The notes: a model not told the origin generated them from the letters alone. 64,000 nucleotides of DNA from HK1 sp965202875 (GCA_965202875.1 OZ241870.1:1240001-1304000), one strand, 5' to 3'. Positions 26,830 to 35,689 are shown, counted from the stretch's first letter. Numbers and translations are program-made.

Positions 26830-27276
26830 TCAGCCGAGATCGCGCAGCACCTCGTCGGGGTGCTCGGCGGGGACCACCTTGCCGTAGACCTTCGCGATCT
26901 TCCCGTCCGGGTCGATCAGGTAGCTGATGCGTGCGGGGTGCGAGGCGCCCGCGTCGCCGGCCGCACCGTAGGCGATGCCCATGGTCTTGTCGACGTCGCA
27001 CAGCAGGTCGTAGGGAAAGTTGAATTTGTCCCTGAACGCCTTGTTCTCCTCCGGGGAGTCGAAGCTTGCGCCCAGGATCACGGCGTTCTTTGCCTGGAAG
27101 TCACGGGATCGATCACGGAACCCTTGGCCTTCCCTGGTTCAGCCCGGAGTGTCGGCTTTCGGATACCACCACAGGACGAGCCACTTGCCCGCGAACTGGT
27201 CGAGGGACGTGGTCGTGCCGTCCTGGTTGGGAACCGAGAAGGCCGGCGCAGGGCTGCCTTCGGTGAGCAGCGGCAT
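26830..27276 (-). CDS. BCP/PrxQ-type peroxiredoxin with in-frame UGA at the catalytic Cys (probable selenoprotein)
   Basis: Reading from the ATG at 27276, a single frame of 148 codons encodes a PrxQ-like peroxiredoxin: PLLTEGSPAPAFSVPNQDGT, then WWYPKADTPG, TGA (27141-27139), TREGQGFRD, and on to HPARISYLIDPDGKIAKVYG. In this family the residue after the T-P-G of the catalytic loop is the peroxidatic cysteine, so the TGA falls exactly on codon 46, the active-site position. Everything downstream stays in frame and conserved. Insertion of selenocysteine is the simplest reading; a TGC-to-TGA nonsense mutation is the alternative. The usual resolving Cys five residues later is Gly, while LLCDVD keeps the second conserved Cys. 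The enzyme would reduce peroxides with thiol donors in the cytoplasm. Confidence 0.75.
27105..27123 (-). promoter_or_regulatory. Candidate bacterial SECIS hairpin
   Basis: From base +16 to +34 after the UGA, the mRNA can form a stem GGG-U-UC / GA-U-CCC (five pairs, one U-U mismatch) closing a 7-base loop CGUGAUC that contains GU. The distance from UGA to the loop (about 22 bases) and a G in the loop fit the general bacterial SECIS pattern. The stem is short, so this is a weak prediction made by eye. Confidence 0.35.
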
Positions 27277-27686
27277 CGTTTCCTCCTGTTTCGTTCGAGT
27301 GTCGCGGTGCGATACGCCGCGCCGCGCGCGCCATCATAGCGCCGCCGTATCCGTTGTCGAGCACGCACGGTCCAGGCGGAGCGCACTCCCGTCCGCTCCG
27401 GCGGGGGCCACGCCCCTCGCCGGCGTTCAACCGCACTCGACTGCGCGATTCGGCTTGCGCGGACCTGAGCCGGCATAGCCGGAACCAAGCGCTGGTGCGA
27501 ATCTGGGAGCGGCCCGTCGCCGGACGAGCCCGCGGCGGGCGTATCCGGCGCCGCGCAGCGAACGGACCGGCCGAAGGCCGCCCCTCGACCGTTCGGACCC
27601 GGTACCCACGCCCCGATGACGGCGGACTCCGGTCACCACCACATCGCCGGGGCCGGTCGTGGCCGGTATCCCGGCGCCGGAGCATC
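27277..27686 (-). other. Intergenic region with a short dispersed repeat
   Basis: There is no gene here. 27468-27511 resembles the dispersed element seen at 41879-41944 and 44688-44753 (GCCGGCATAGCCGGAACCAA and CTGGGAGCG). The part next to the peroxiredoxin start contains its ribosome binding site (AGGAGG just before the ATG). Confidence 0.5.
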
Positions 27687-28700
27687 TCACTCGAAGCGCG
27701 ACAGATAGTCCTCGCAGAGCGGCGCCGTCTGCCCGGTGTACTCGACGCCCATCGATTGGGCGAGCTCCGTTTCCGAATGGGAGCCGATCCAGGCGACGAG
27801 GAGGAGGCGGCGCAGCATGATGAACGTCGGGATCTCCTCCTCGTCCGCGCGGGGGAGGTCGATGACCTTGCGGTAGCCGCGTAGCCAGGCCGCGACGAGC
27901 TCCGGGACCTCGGGCCTGTGCTCGAAGAACGACACCGTGGTCGCGCAGTCGTACATGAGCCAACTGAACCCGCAGTCGTCGAAGTCGATCACCTTGGTGG
28001 TCGCACCGTCGATCAGGAGGTTGGCGAGCCGCATGTCGCAGTGGATCAGGTTGAATCGCTCCGGCGAGGCGCCGAAGCGTTCGAGCCTCCGGCCGATGCG
28101 ATCGATGGTCCTGGAGAACAGGGCTTCGATGTCCGGCGCCAGCCCCATGCCGTCCCGCCAGGAGCCCCAGTGGGGACGGCTTCCCAGCGTGGTCTCGAAA
28201 TCCCAGGTGAAGCGCTCGAAGCCCGCGGGCCTGGGCCAGTCCCGGACGTGGCGGTGCATGCGGGCGGTGATCTCGCCCAGCACCTCGAAGGGGCCGCGCA
28301 GATCCTGCTGCTCCTCGTCCGGCTCCACCCCCGCTTCCCAGGCGGAGAGGACGACGTGGCGCGGGTTGGGCAGGGCCTCGTGGGAGATCTCCTGGATCAA
28401 CCCGCCGTCCCTGCCGGCGACCGGGATCGGGGTCACGACCGCGCCGTCGCGGCGCAGGGCGGTGAGCCAGGCCAGCTCGGAGGCGATGGCGTTGCGGCTG
28501 TGATAGCCCTCGCGATGCACCCGCAGGGCCCAGGCCTCGTCCCCGGCGGGGGTCTCGACCCGGTAGGTTGCGTTCTCGGAGACGTTGACGAGGCGGACCT
28601 CGGCGCCGGGAGAAAGGTCGTAGCGATTGAGCGCCGCGGTCGCCAGAAGGTGCAGCCGCCGGAGCTGTTCCTCGTGCGGCAAAGCGTCGAAGCCTGACAT
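27687..28700 (-). CDS. APH/SrkA-type phosphotransferase (kinase-like)
   Basis: This 337-residue protein has the aminoglycoside-phosphotransferase fold. The catalytic loop is LIHCDMRLANLLI (H-x-D-x-x-x-x-N) and the metal-binding segment is KVIDFDDCGFSW. Relatives include SrkA/YihE stress kinases and homoserine kinase type II; the substrate is unclear. The N-terminal lobe shows NATYRVETPAGDEAWALRVH. A Shine-Dalgarno GGAGAACAGG precedes the ATG at 28700. It stands alone, with non-coding DNA on both sides. Confidence 0.8.
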   Translation of the reverse strand: MSGFDALPHEEQLRRLHLLATAALNRYDLSPGAEVRLVNVSENATYRVETPAGDEAWALRVHREGYHSRNAIASELAWLTALRRDGAVVTPIPVAGRDGGLIQEISHEALPNPRHVVLSAWEAGVEPDEEQQDLRGPFEVLGEITARMHRHVRDWPRPAGFERFTWDFETTLGSRPHWGSWRDGMGLAPDIEALFSRTIDRIGRRLERFGASPERFNLIHCDMRLANLLIDGATTKVIDFDDCGFSWLMYDCATTVSFFEHRPEVPELVAAWLRGYRKVIDLPRADEEEIPTFIMLRRLLLVAWIGSHSETELAQSMGVEYTGQTAPLCEDYLSRFE

Positions 28701-29157
28701 CCTGTTCTCCTCATGGGTGGGAGATGGAGCATGGCGGCCTGGCCGCCGTTCCGGGACACGGTCCCGACGCCCCGGGCGGCCGGGCGCTCACCCGCCGGCG
28801 AATGCCCCGCCGACGGGAGTGGGAACGGATGCGAACACCGGGCACGGTCTCGCCGGATCATTCTCGATTCGCCGCAGCGCCCGAATCAAGCTGCCGAGGT
28901 CGCTCGGGCGGCGGCGTGAGACCGTTTCCCGGAGAGGGAGCCGGACTTTGACCGGCGACGGCCCGGGTTTGCAGACGGCTCGACGGCCTTGCTCCGGATC
29001 GGGGCGAACGTCCCCGCGCCGACGTGCAGGGCCAAGGGCGCGCCCTTGATGCCGCGGTTCGACGTCCCGGGGCAGGATGCCCGGAGGACCTCTCGCCGGC
29101 CGGGAGCGACGGGGCCCGGGAGGAAGCGCCTGCTCCGGGGGAGGGGGTGCGCCGCGG
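28701..29157 (+). other. Intergenic region, nothing recognised
   Basis: Between the kinase-like gene and the PDZ protein there is no ORF with family resemblance on either strand. The sequence is GC-rich with no clear repeat. Confidence 0.5.
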
Positions 29158-30108
29158 TCAGTGGATGGCGCCGTGCTTCAGGCGGGCGTCCCGGTCGATC
29201 GATTCCAGGACCACCGGGCGCGGATCGCCGTCCCGGACGATGGTGAGAGGGATTTCGCTCCCGGCCGGGCCGATGTGCCAGATCTTTCGGAACAGCTCCG
29301 CGAGTCCGTCGATCGGCTCGCCCGCGACTTCGACGATCAGATCGCCGACTTCGACCCCCGCGTTGTCCGCCGGGCAGTTGTCGTAGACGCTCGCCACGAC
29401 CAGATGGTCGTCGATGTCCTGGACGAGGAAGCCGAGCCACGGCCGAGCCGGCCGGTTGGGCCGGCCGTAGCGTTTCATGTCCTCCAGGATCGGGTTGAGC
29501 AGATCGATCGGCACGATCATGTTCGCCCCTGCCTGCTCTCCGCTCGATGAGACGGTCTGCACGAGAAGGGAGCCGACGCCGAGCAGCCGGCCGTCGCTCC
29601 CGACGAGCGCGGCGCCTCCCCAGTTCGGGTACGCCGGTGCGGTGAAGATGGCTTCATCGAGCACGTATTCCCAGTAGCCGGCGAACTCCCGCTTCGCGAT
29701 GATGCGCCCGGCGATTGCCTCGCCGGCGCTGCTGTGCCCGGCGACGACCACCGGGTCGCCTACGTCGCATTCGGCGCTCACGCCGAGCTCGATGGCCGGC
29801 GCGGAGATTGGCTGAAGGGCCTGCACGAGCCCGAGCCCGGATTCCTGGTCATAGCCCATGACGTGTCCGGGTACGGCGGCGCCCGTCTGGTCGGTAATCC
29901 ACACGGTCTGGGCTTCGGTCACGAGATAGCCGATGGTCAGCACGAGGCCGGGCTCGCCGATCACGGCGCCGCTGCCCATGCGCTCGGTCCCGAGGACCGA
30001 TGCGGTGAGCGCGTCCTCCGGAACGAGGGAACGAACGCTCACGAGCGACGACAGCGTCGCATCGAGGTCGACCTCGAGGCTCGGTTTTTTTCTCGCCGTC
30101 TCCGTCAT
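29158..30108 (-). CDS. Trypsin-like/PDZ protein lacking the catalytic triad
   Basis: This 316-residue protein has the HtrA layout of a trypsin-like domain (residues ~10-205) and a C-terminal PDZ domain (LGFLVQDIDDHLVVASVYDN, then GVEVGDLIVEVAGEPIDGLA). The catalytic sites are degenerate. The His-bearing motif 'LTNxHVV' reads LTIGYLVTEA, the Asp region reads DQESGLGL, and the usual GNSGGP reads NWGGAALVG. It is therefore predicted to be a non-proteolytic binding protein. No signal peptide is evident at the ATG 30108 start. It lies downstream of the DUF2380-type gene on the same strand. Confidence 0.75.
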   Translation of the reverse strand: MTETARKKPSLEVDLDATLSSLVSVRSLVPEDALTASVLGTERMGSGAVIGEPGLVLTIGYLVTEAQTVWITDQTGAAVPGHVMGYDQESGLGLVQALQPISAPAIELGVSAECDVGDPVVVAGHSSAGEAIAGRIIAKREFAGYWEYVLDEAIFTAPAYPNWGGAALVGSDGRLLGVGSLLVQTVSSSGEQAGANMIVPIDLLNPILEDMKRYGRPNRPARPWLGFLVQDIDDHLVVASVYDNCPADNAGVEVGDLIVEVAGEPIDGLAELFRKIWHIGPAGSEIPLTIVRDGDPRPVVLESIDRDARLKHGAIH

Positions 30109-30209
30109 GACCTTGGAACGTCCGGACCGGGGAGGCCGTGACCCGCGCGTCGCCACGACCACACCGGCAATCATACTTGGGTCGCGGCAAGGGACAAGCG
30201 TGCTCCCGT

Positions 30210-30830
30210 CTAAGGGCGTCGAGCCAGTCGGTCCACGAGGATGTGATCCAGCATGTAGATCGTCGCGCGCCGCCAGGTGCGCTCGGTGTTGCCGCGCAGG
30301 TCCACGAAGGCGTGGGCGACCGAAGCGCCGCTCTCGACGTCGATCACCAGAACGTTGAGGTTGAGAATCAGGTAGCTGACGATCTGGACCCAGCCGACCG
30401 CCACCCAGTCTGCTCCGAGACCGCGCGCGATGTCGCGCTCGCAGCCGTTGCAGGCGTGCAGGTACTGTCCCGGATCCGCCGCGCGGATGGCGGCCCTGGT
30501 CTCCGCGGCGGGAACGGGGGCGTAGCCTTCCTCGCGCAGCCGATCCCGGATGAGGTCGGCGATCATGTCGAGGCGCCGGCGCTCCTCGGACGTGACGCGG
30601 TGGGGATCGGGCAGGTAGTCCGCCTTCAGAAGCTCGACGTCGAGCACCGCCACCCGTTTCGGCGGTTCGGCGGACTGCGCAGGCTGTACCGGCAGGGCGA
30701 CCAGCATCGCGACGAGCAACGCCCGGCCCCTCCGTCCGGGCCCAGCGGCCAGAGCCGCAACGCCACGCCGAATCGTCGGCGCCGGCGTATCGGCGTCCTG
30801 ACAAGCGCGCGTGCGTCCGTTACCATCCAT
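30210..30830 (-). CDS. DUF2380/DUF3280-type exported protein
   Basis: This 206-residue protein has a signal-peptide-like segment (ALLVAMLVALPVQPAQSAEP) followed by VAVLDVELLKADYLPD and GADWVAVGWVQIVSYLILNL. I recall this pattern from DUF2380-type periplasmic proteins found near quinoprotein dehydrogenase genes. The annotated ATG (30830) leaves a 41-residue N-terminal extension and only 26 bp to the divergent gene. The internal ATG at 30707 would give a normal signal peptide and is a credible start. Its function is unknown. Confidence 0.6.
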   Translation of the reverse strand: MDGNGRTRACQDADTPAPTIRRGVAALAAGPGRRGRALLVAMLVALPVQPAQSAEPPKRVAVLDVELLKADYLPDPHRVTSEERRRLDMIADLIRDRLREEGYAPVPAAETRAAIRAADPGQYLHACNGCERDIARGLGADWVAVGWVQIVSYLILNLNVLVIDVESGASVAHAFVDLRGNTERTWRRATIYMLDHILVDRLARRP

Positions 30831-30856
30831 CGCTCGTTCCTCCCGGTCTTCACGTC

Positions 30857-31228
30857 ATGAAAAAGCTGCTGCCCGCGCTGGCGCTCTCTGCATTATCCTT
30901 TGGATGGGGCGCGATGGCGAACGACTTCCCGACCCAGGCCCGCGTCGAGTTCGTGCTCGGCTGCATGGACGAGCGGGGGGGCCAGAGCTACGACACCCTC
31001 TACCCGTGCGTCTGCACGATCGACGGGATCGCATCCCGGATGACGTATCGGGAGTACACCGCGGCCGAGACCCTGAGCTTTCTCTACGGCACCCCGGGGG
31101 AGAGAGGAGGCATGTTCCGCGATGCGGCCCCCCGGTCGAGGAAGCGTATCAAGGAACTGCGCACCGTGCGCCGGGAGGCCGAGGCGGCGTGTTTCGTCTC
31201 CGGGGTTGCGAGCCGCCAGGCGCAGTAA
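30857..31228 (+). CDS. Small exported cysteine-containing protein
   Basis: This 123-residue protein has a clear signal peptide (KKLLPALALSALSFGWGAMA) and a mature part with FVLGCMDERGG, TLYPCVCTID and EAACFVSG. The four cysteines suggest disulfides in the periplasm. I do not know the function. It is divergent from the DUF2380-type gene, and the two resemble accessory genes seen near methanol or alcohol dehydrogenase clusters, but no such enzyme is in this window. Confidence 0.6.
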   Translation: MKKLLPALALSALSFGWGAMANDFPTQARVEFVLGCMDERGGQSYDTLYPCVCTIDGIASRMTYREYTAAETLSFLYGTPGERGGMFRDAAPRSRKRIKELRTVRREAEAACFVSGVASRQAQ

Positions 31229-31488
31229 CGCACGGTGGTCCGGCTCGTGGGCCGGCGGTTCCGCGGCCGATTGGCCCGTCGATTGCGTCACCGTCACCGG
31301 CGCCGAATTGTCCGGCCCCGAGGAAGCACCGACCTCCCGCACCTGTTCCGAGGGACAGGCTCCGAGGGATCCGCGGCCTCGTCCATTGCGGGCCGTGGCG
31401 GACCGGGACGCACCGGGGAGGCTCACCCGCACCTCGGGCGGCCCGCCGTTCATCCCCACTGCGGCCCATCGCCGAATCCAGGCCGGGA

Positions 31489-31598
31489 CATGCACCGTCG
31501 GGGCGTCGGTGATCGCGACGCCCGCGCCAGCTCGCCCTCTACCGCGAGGCCCTCGACGCCGCCATGCACCGTCGGGGCGTCGGTGATCGCGACGCCCG
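31489..31598 (+). repeat. Two direct copies of a 36-bp sequence in a gene-free stretch
   Basis: 31489-31524 and 31563-31598 are identical over 36 bp (beginning CATGCACCGTCGGGGCGTCG), 74 bp apart. They lie in the 410-bp stretch 31229-31638 that carries no gene. Confidence 0.85.
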
Positions 31599-31638
31599 TG
31601 CTGCCCGGAGTCGTCGAGCGAACCGGTCTTCGGAGGCT

Positions 31639-32502
31639 TCAACCGTTCGCGACCGGATCGAACGACCGGATCCTCAGCACCAGGCGCCGCGCGCCGTCGC
31701 CGTCGGTGAACGCCTCCCGGCGGTGCAGCACGTTGTTGCAGATCACGCCTTCCCCCTCCTCGAAGCGCAGCCGCACCCAGCGGTCCGAGAGCGAGGCGAT
31801 CGCCGCCTCCAGGGCAGCGACGGCGCAAGCGGTGTCCGCACCCGGACGCCAGGCGATGGAGCGGGTGCGGGCGGTGTAGCGCATGCACAGGCGCGGGGGA
31901 TCGTCCGGAAAGCTGAAGACGGGACCGGTGCGCGCCGGGCGGATGAGGACTCCACCGGCTTCGTGCTCCGGGATGGTCATCGCGCGGGGATGGGCGAGCG
32001 CCTCGACCAGCGCCGGATCCCGCTCGTGGATCGCCGTGCAGACGAGGTCCGGATCCAGGAGGGTGGTCTCGCCGCCGCTTGCCGCCGGCGCCGCGCAGTG
32101 CATCACCACGGCGCGCACCATTCGTTCGGGTGCATTGTAGTAGCCGTCGGTGTGCCAGTTGAGGGCACGCGAAGTGAAGGGGATCAGCTCCGGTCCGCGC
32201 GGGTCCCGTGTGTCCCGGACGGAGGCGATGCCGCGGCGGTCCGCGCCAAGGGTCGAATCCCGGCGCTCGAGCCCCATCGTGCTCGCGAACGCCGAGAGCG
32301 CGCCCGGGTCGGTCCGGTCGCGCGCAAAGCGGTAGAGCGCGAGATTGAACCGCGCGCACCGGCCCGCCAGCGCGTCGCGTTCGCTCATGCGCAGACGGCG
32401 CGGATCGCCAATCTCGATCCGCGCCGTCCGCTGCCCGGCGCCGTCCGCCGCGTACACTTCGCGCCGCGCGTCGCACCATCGGGCCATTGCCTTCGAGTCC
32501 AT
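31639..32502 (-). CDS. TauD/TfdA-family Fe(II)/2-oxoglutarate dioxygenase
   Basis: This is a 287-residue oxygenase. The facial triad is visible as NWHTDGYYN (H-x-D) and NNVLHRREAF (distal His). An Arg for 2-oxoglutarate follows shortly (RLVLRIRS). An ISALSAFASTMGL-like N-terminal helix precedes. TauD/GbbH relatives hydroxylate sulfonates, betaines or related small acids; the substrate here is open. The start is the ATG at 32502. It is isolated, with about 500 bp of gene-free sequence before the next gene. Confidence 0.8.
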   Translation of the reverse strand: MDSKAMARWCDARREVYAADGAGQRTARIEIGDPRRLRMSERDALAGRCARFNLALYRFARDRTDPGALSAFASTMGLERRDSTLGADRRGIASVRDTRDPRGPELIPFTSRALNWHTDGYYNAPERMVRAVVMHCAAPAASGGETTLLDPDLVCTAIHERDPALVEALAHPRAMTIPEHEAGGVLIRPARTGPVFSFPDDPPRLCMRYTARTRSIAWRPGADTACAVAALEAAIASLSDRWVRLRFEEGEGVICNNVLHRREAFTDGDGARRLVLRIRSFDPVANG

Positions 32503-33028
32503 CGTCTTCCTGCCATCGCGGGGAACGCGCCGGTCCGGCGAGTCCGCACACTCTCGGCGGGATCCGGCGGCCGATCAACGTCCGGGGGTACGCCCTGGGC
32601 CGGACGCGCCGGGGAGGTCCGCCGTCCGCGGCCGAATGGAGGCGGTTCGGCCCCGGCACGGGTCCATCCGGAGGAAGCCGCCGCGTCATGATCACCGTCG
32701 AGGCTTGCGAAGGAGATGCGAACGACGCATCCCGCGTACCCGGAACCGAAGCGAACCGGAGCGCGCGAGACCTCCACCGGTGCCGGCCCACATGGTGTGG
32801 GCGCGCAGAGGAGGGGATATCCCTTTCGGAATATCCGCAAGAGGCGCCGCCCCCTGCTTGGGCGGGTGTTGCCGGCATCCCCCTGCACTAGACTGCCAAG
32901 CTCCGGCGTCTCAGACGAACATTCGATCCACGTCCTTGGCTCGTGACTGTTCCGATCCCCGGATAAGCGAGCCCACCCGCCCCGGGCGATGCCTGAAAGG
33001 GAGCCGGCGGGATGACGGAGTGAACCAG
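32503..33028 (+). other. Intergenic region, nothing recognised
   Basis: This separates the divergent dioxygenase and dsrN genes. No conserved ORF is seen. It probably holds both promoters, though no clear -35/-10 pair stands out in this GC-rich sequence. Confidence 0.5.
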
Positions 33029-34429
33029 GTGGCGCATCCGACAGCCCGCGTCTTCATCTCCGCCGCCCACAAGTCGTCCGGGAAGACCACGATCTCGGTG
33101 GGCATCGCCGCCGCGTTGCGCGCGCGCGGGCTCGTCGTGCAGCCGTTCAAGAAGGGGCCGGACTACATCGACCCGCTATGGCTCTCCGCGGCGGCGGGTC
33201 GCGGCTGCCACAACCTCGATTTCCACACCATGGGGCACGCAGAGATCCGGGAGGAGCTCGCACGGCGTTCCGCCGGCGCGGATCTCGCGCTCATCGAAGG
33301 GAACAAGGGGCTGCACGACGGGATGTCGCCCGATGGCGCGGACAGCAACGCGGCGCTCGCCAAGCTGCTCGCGGTATCGGTGGTGCTCGTCGTGGATACG
33401 CGAGGGATCACGCGCGGGATCGCCCCGTTGCTGTGCGGCTACCGCGATTTCGACCCTGGCGTGGGGATCGCCGGGGTCATCCTGAACCAGGTCGGCGGCG
33501 AGCGCCATGAAGCGAAGCTCGTGCGCGCGGTGCGGGCCTATACGGACATGCCGGTGCTCGGGGCCCTCGGCCGGGTACCCGAGCTCGCGCTCGACGCCGC
33601 CCATCTCGGCCTCTTCCCGCCTCCCGAGATCGCGGGGGCCGGTGATCGGGTGGCGCGGATCGCACGGCGCATCGAGGCGGACGTGGACCTCGACCGGGTT
33701 CGCGGGATCGCCGCCCGGGCCGAAGCGCTCGACGCCGCTCCGCCGCCCTCGCGGCCGGCGCAACGCGCCCGCGACGTGCGGATCGCGGTCGCGCACGACG
33801 CGGCGTTCTGCTTCTACTATCCGGGGGATCTGGAAGCGCTGGAGGCGGCCGGCGCGCGGCTCGTGCGCTTCGACACCCTGCATGATCCGGCACCGCCGGA
33901 GGCCGACGGCATCTTCATCGGAGGCGGGTTCCCCGAGCGCGCGATGGGCGCCCTGGAGGCGAACTCGTCGATGCGCGCCTCCCTCCGCGGGCGGATCGCC
34001 CGGGGCACACCGATCTACGCGGAGTGCGGCGGGCTGATGTACCTGGCGCGCAGTATCCGCTGGAACGGCCGGTCCCGCGAGATGGTCGGCGCGATCCCCG
34101 CCGACGTCGCCATGCACGCACGCCCCCGCGGGCGCGGATACGTGGTGCTGGAGCCGACCGGTGATGCGCCCTGGACCCCCCGCGCCGGAGGGGTGCTGCA
34201 CGCCCACGAGTTCCACCATTCGAGTCTGGAGAACCGGTCCGGGCCGGAGTGGCGCTACGCCTACCGCGTCAGGCGAGGCCACGGCATCGACGGTGAGCGG
34301 GACGGCATCGTCATCGGCAACCTGTTCGCAAGCTACAGCCACCTGCGGGACGTGGAAGGCTGCCGCTGGGCGGAGCGCTTTGTCGCTTGCATCCGTGATC
34401 GGAAGGAGTCGGCGCCGCGCCGCGATTGA
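33029..34429 (+). CDS. dsrN: DsrN / CobB-CbiA-type glutamine amidotransferase (siroheme amidase)
   Basis: This ~466-residue protein has the cobyrinate a,c-diamide synthase fold. The N-terminal P-loop is SAAHKSSGKTTISVGIAAAL with FKKGPDYIDP nearby. The C-terminal class I glutamine amidotransferase has the nucleophile YAECGGLMYL and a distal His region (HAHEFHHSSLEN). In sulfur oxidisers this family is DsrN, which amidates siroheme for DsrAB, and the following dsrR supports that identity. A role in cobalamin synthesis is the alternative, but no cob genes are near. GTG 33029 with GGAG 8 bases upstream is preferred; GTG 33020 is also in frame. Confidence 0.85.
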   Translation: MAHPTARVFISAAHKSSGKTTISVGIAAALRARGLVVQPFKKGPDYIDPLWLSAAAGRGCHNLDFHTMGHAEIREELARRSAGADLALIEGNKGLHDGMSPDGADSNAALAKLLAVSVVLVVDTRGITRGIAPLLCGYRDFDPGVGIAGVILNQVGGERHEAKLVRAVRAYTDMPVLGALGRVPELALDAAHLGLFPPPEIAGAGDRVARIARRIEADVDLDRVRGIAARAEALDAAPPPSRPAQRARDVRIAVAHDAAFCFYYPGDLEALEAAGARLVRFDTLHDPAPPEADGIFIGGGFPERAMGALEANSSMRASLRGRIARGTPIYAECGGLMYLARSIRWNGRSREMVGAIPADVAMHARPRGRGYVVLEPTGDAPWTPRAGGVLHAHEFHHSSLENRSGPEWRYAYRVRRGHGIDGERDGIVIGNLFASYSHLRDVEGCRWAERFVACIRDRKESAPRRD

Positions 34430-34498
34430 GGACGGCGGCCCGCCTCACCGGCGTCGGGTGCGGTTCGCAAGCTCGTCGCAACAGGGAGGACGTACCCG

Positions 34499-34810
34499 AT
34501 GTTTACCGTGACCAAGGCCGCCGCGAAACAGATTCGCCGCTCAGCCGCCTCCGGCGACGTGGAGGAGCTGGCGCTCCGGGTCGCCGCGACACGCACCGGC
34601 GACGGTGGCATCGACTACCGCATCGGTTTCGACGAGGTCGGTGTCGGCGACACGCTGCTCGGCACGAACGGCGTCGACGTGGCGATCGCCAGCGGCGACA
34701 AGGCGTTGCTCAACGGGACGGTGCTCGACTACGTCGAGATCGAGCCCGGCGATCATCGTTTCATCTTCCTCAACCCGAACGATCCCCACCACCGTCCGCC
34801 GGCCGAATGA
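34499..34810 (+). CDS. dsrR: DsrR, A-type (IscA-like) protein without cysteines
   Basis: This 103-residue protein follows dsrN by 69 bases and has the A-type carrier fold (TVTKAAAKQIRRSAASGDVE, DYRIGFDEVGVGDTLL). The three cysteines that bind the cluster in IscA are absent; the protein has no Cys at all. That is the hallmark of DsrR, which acts in maturation or expression of the dsr system and not as an Fe-S scaffold. AGGGAGG lies just upstream of the ATG. The 3' end of a methyltransferase gene runs antisense through it. Confidence 0.85.
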   Translation: MFTVTKAAAKQIRRSAASGDVEELALRVAATRTGDGGIDYRIGFDEVGVGDTLLGTNGVDVAIASGDKALLNGTVLDYVEIEPGDHRFIFLNPNDPHHRPPAE

Positions 34811-35689
34811 CCTCGGCGCTCCGGCGCCGTCCTCGTGACTCCGTGTACGTAGAATCTTGTCCGGCTTGTCTTCATGGATGAACAGCTCCTCGAAATTGAA
34901 ACACGGCGCCTGCCCGGAAGAGAGAGGATAGACTTCTTCCATGCGCTTGCGGATATGCGCCGAGTCGTGGAGCTCCGTGCCTATCCAGTGGCGGTGCAGT
35001 CTTTCCGCTGCCTGGTAGGTGGAGCCTCCGCCTCCGAAAGGATCGAAGACGACGTCTCCCGGATGGGTTGAAATCAGGATGGCCCGTTCGGGTATCACCG
35101 GCTTCAATTCGTTCACGCCCGGCCGGACCTTGAATTTCGCGTGGCGATTGGGAGAGGTGTCCGTCCAGAAATCCGTCAGATTCACCCCCGCGGAGTTCAT
35201 CTTGTCTCGATGGCCTCCATAGTCCCGGATTTCACCGCCGCAGTGCCGGCAGGTCTCGATCGGCAAGCGGATCTTGTTGAATACGCGAGGCGTGCCGCGG
35301 GTATGGTAGAGAAGGGCATAGTGCGCCGGATAGAGCTTCTTCCCGCGTGGCCAGGTGCCTTTCATGGTCAGCGCAATCCAGTGCCTGAAGTCGAGCCGCT
35401 CTCCCATGATCGGAGCGAATTGCACTGCAAGCTCCGGCGTGGCGTAGAGAAAGAACGCTCCGCCCGGTTTCAGGATACGGCAGCACTCGAGGATCCACCG
35501 GCGGCACCAAGCCAGGTATTCGGTCCGTGCAGTTGCGTCGTTGTAGCCGTTCTTGTAGTCCTTGCCGATGTTGAACGGAGGATCGGCGAAGACGGTGTCG
35601 ATGACCTCCGACTTCATGCGTTCGAGCACCCGGAGGCAGTCGGCATCGTAGAGGACTCCATGGGAGGTGGTCAGGAATGGCTGCATCAT
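34541..35689 (-). CDS. DNA methyltransferase (N4-cytosine/N6-adenine type)
   Basis: This 382-residue methyltransferase has the catalytic motif DPPFN at 36-40 and the AdoMet-binding motif DPFGGGGST at 216-224. This motif order (IV before I) defines the beta class. A target-recognition stretch with a CRHCGG knuckle lies near 147-152. The family-like part ends near residue 280 (about 34850). The remaining ~100 residues are read from the antisense strand of dsrR and are probably not native, so the gene may have lost its own end when it landed here. No cognate nuclease is adjacent. ATGs at 35689 and 35686 are both possible starts. Confidence 0.8.
   Translation of the reverse strand: MMQPFLTTSHGVLYDADCLRVLERMKSEVIDTVFADPPFNIGKDYKNGYNDATARTEYLAWCRRWILECCRILKPGGAFFLYATPELAVQFAPIMGERLDFRHWIALTMKGTWPRGKKLYPAHYALLYHTRGTPRVFNKIRLPIETCRHCGGEIRDYGGHRDKMNSAGVNLTDFWTDTSPNRHAKFKVRPGVNELKPVIPERAILISTHPGDVVFDPFGGGGSTYQAAERLHRHWIGTELHDSAHIRKRMEEVYPLSSGQAPCFNFEELFIHEDKPDKILRTRSHEDGAGAPRSFGRRTVVGIVRVEEDETMIAGLDLDVVEHRPVEQRLVAAGDRHVDAVRAEQRVADTDLVETDAVVDATVAGACRGDPERQLLHVAGGG

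Noticed and set aside
33029..34429. Cobalamin biosynthesis gene
   Set aside because: The fold is shared with CbiA/CobB, but no other cobalamin genes are near and the next gene is a cysteine-free dsrR, which favours DsrN.
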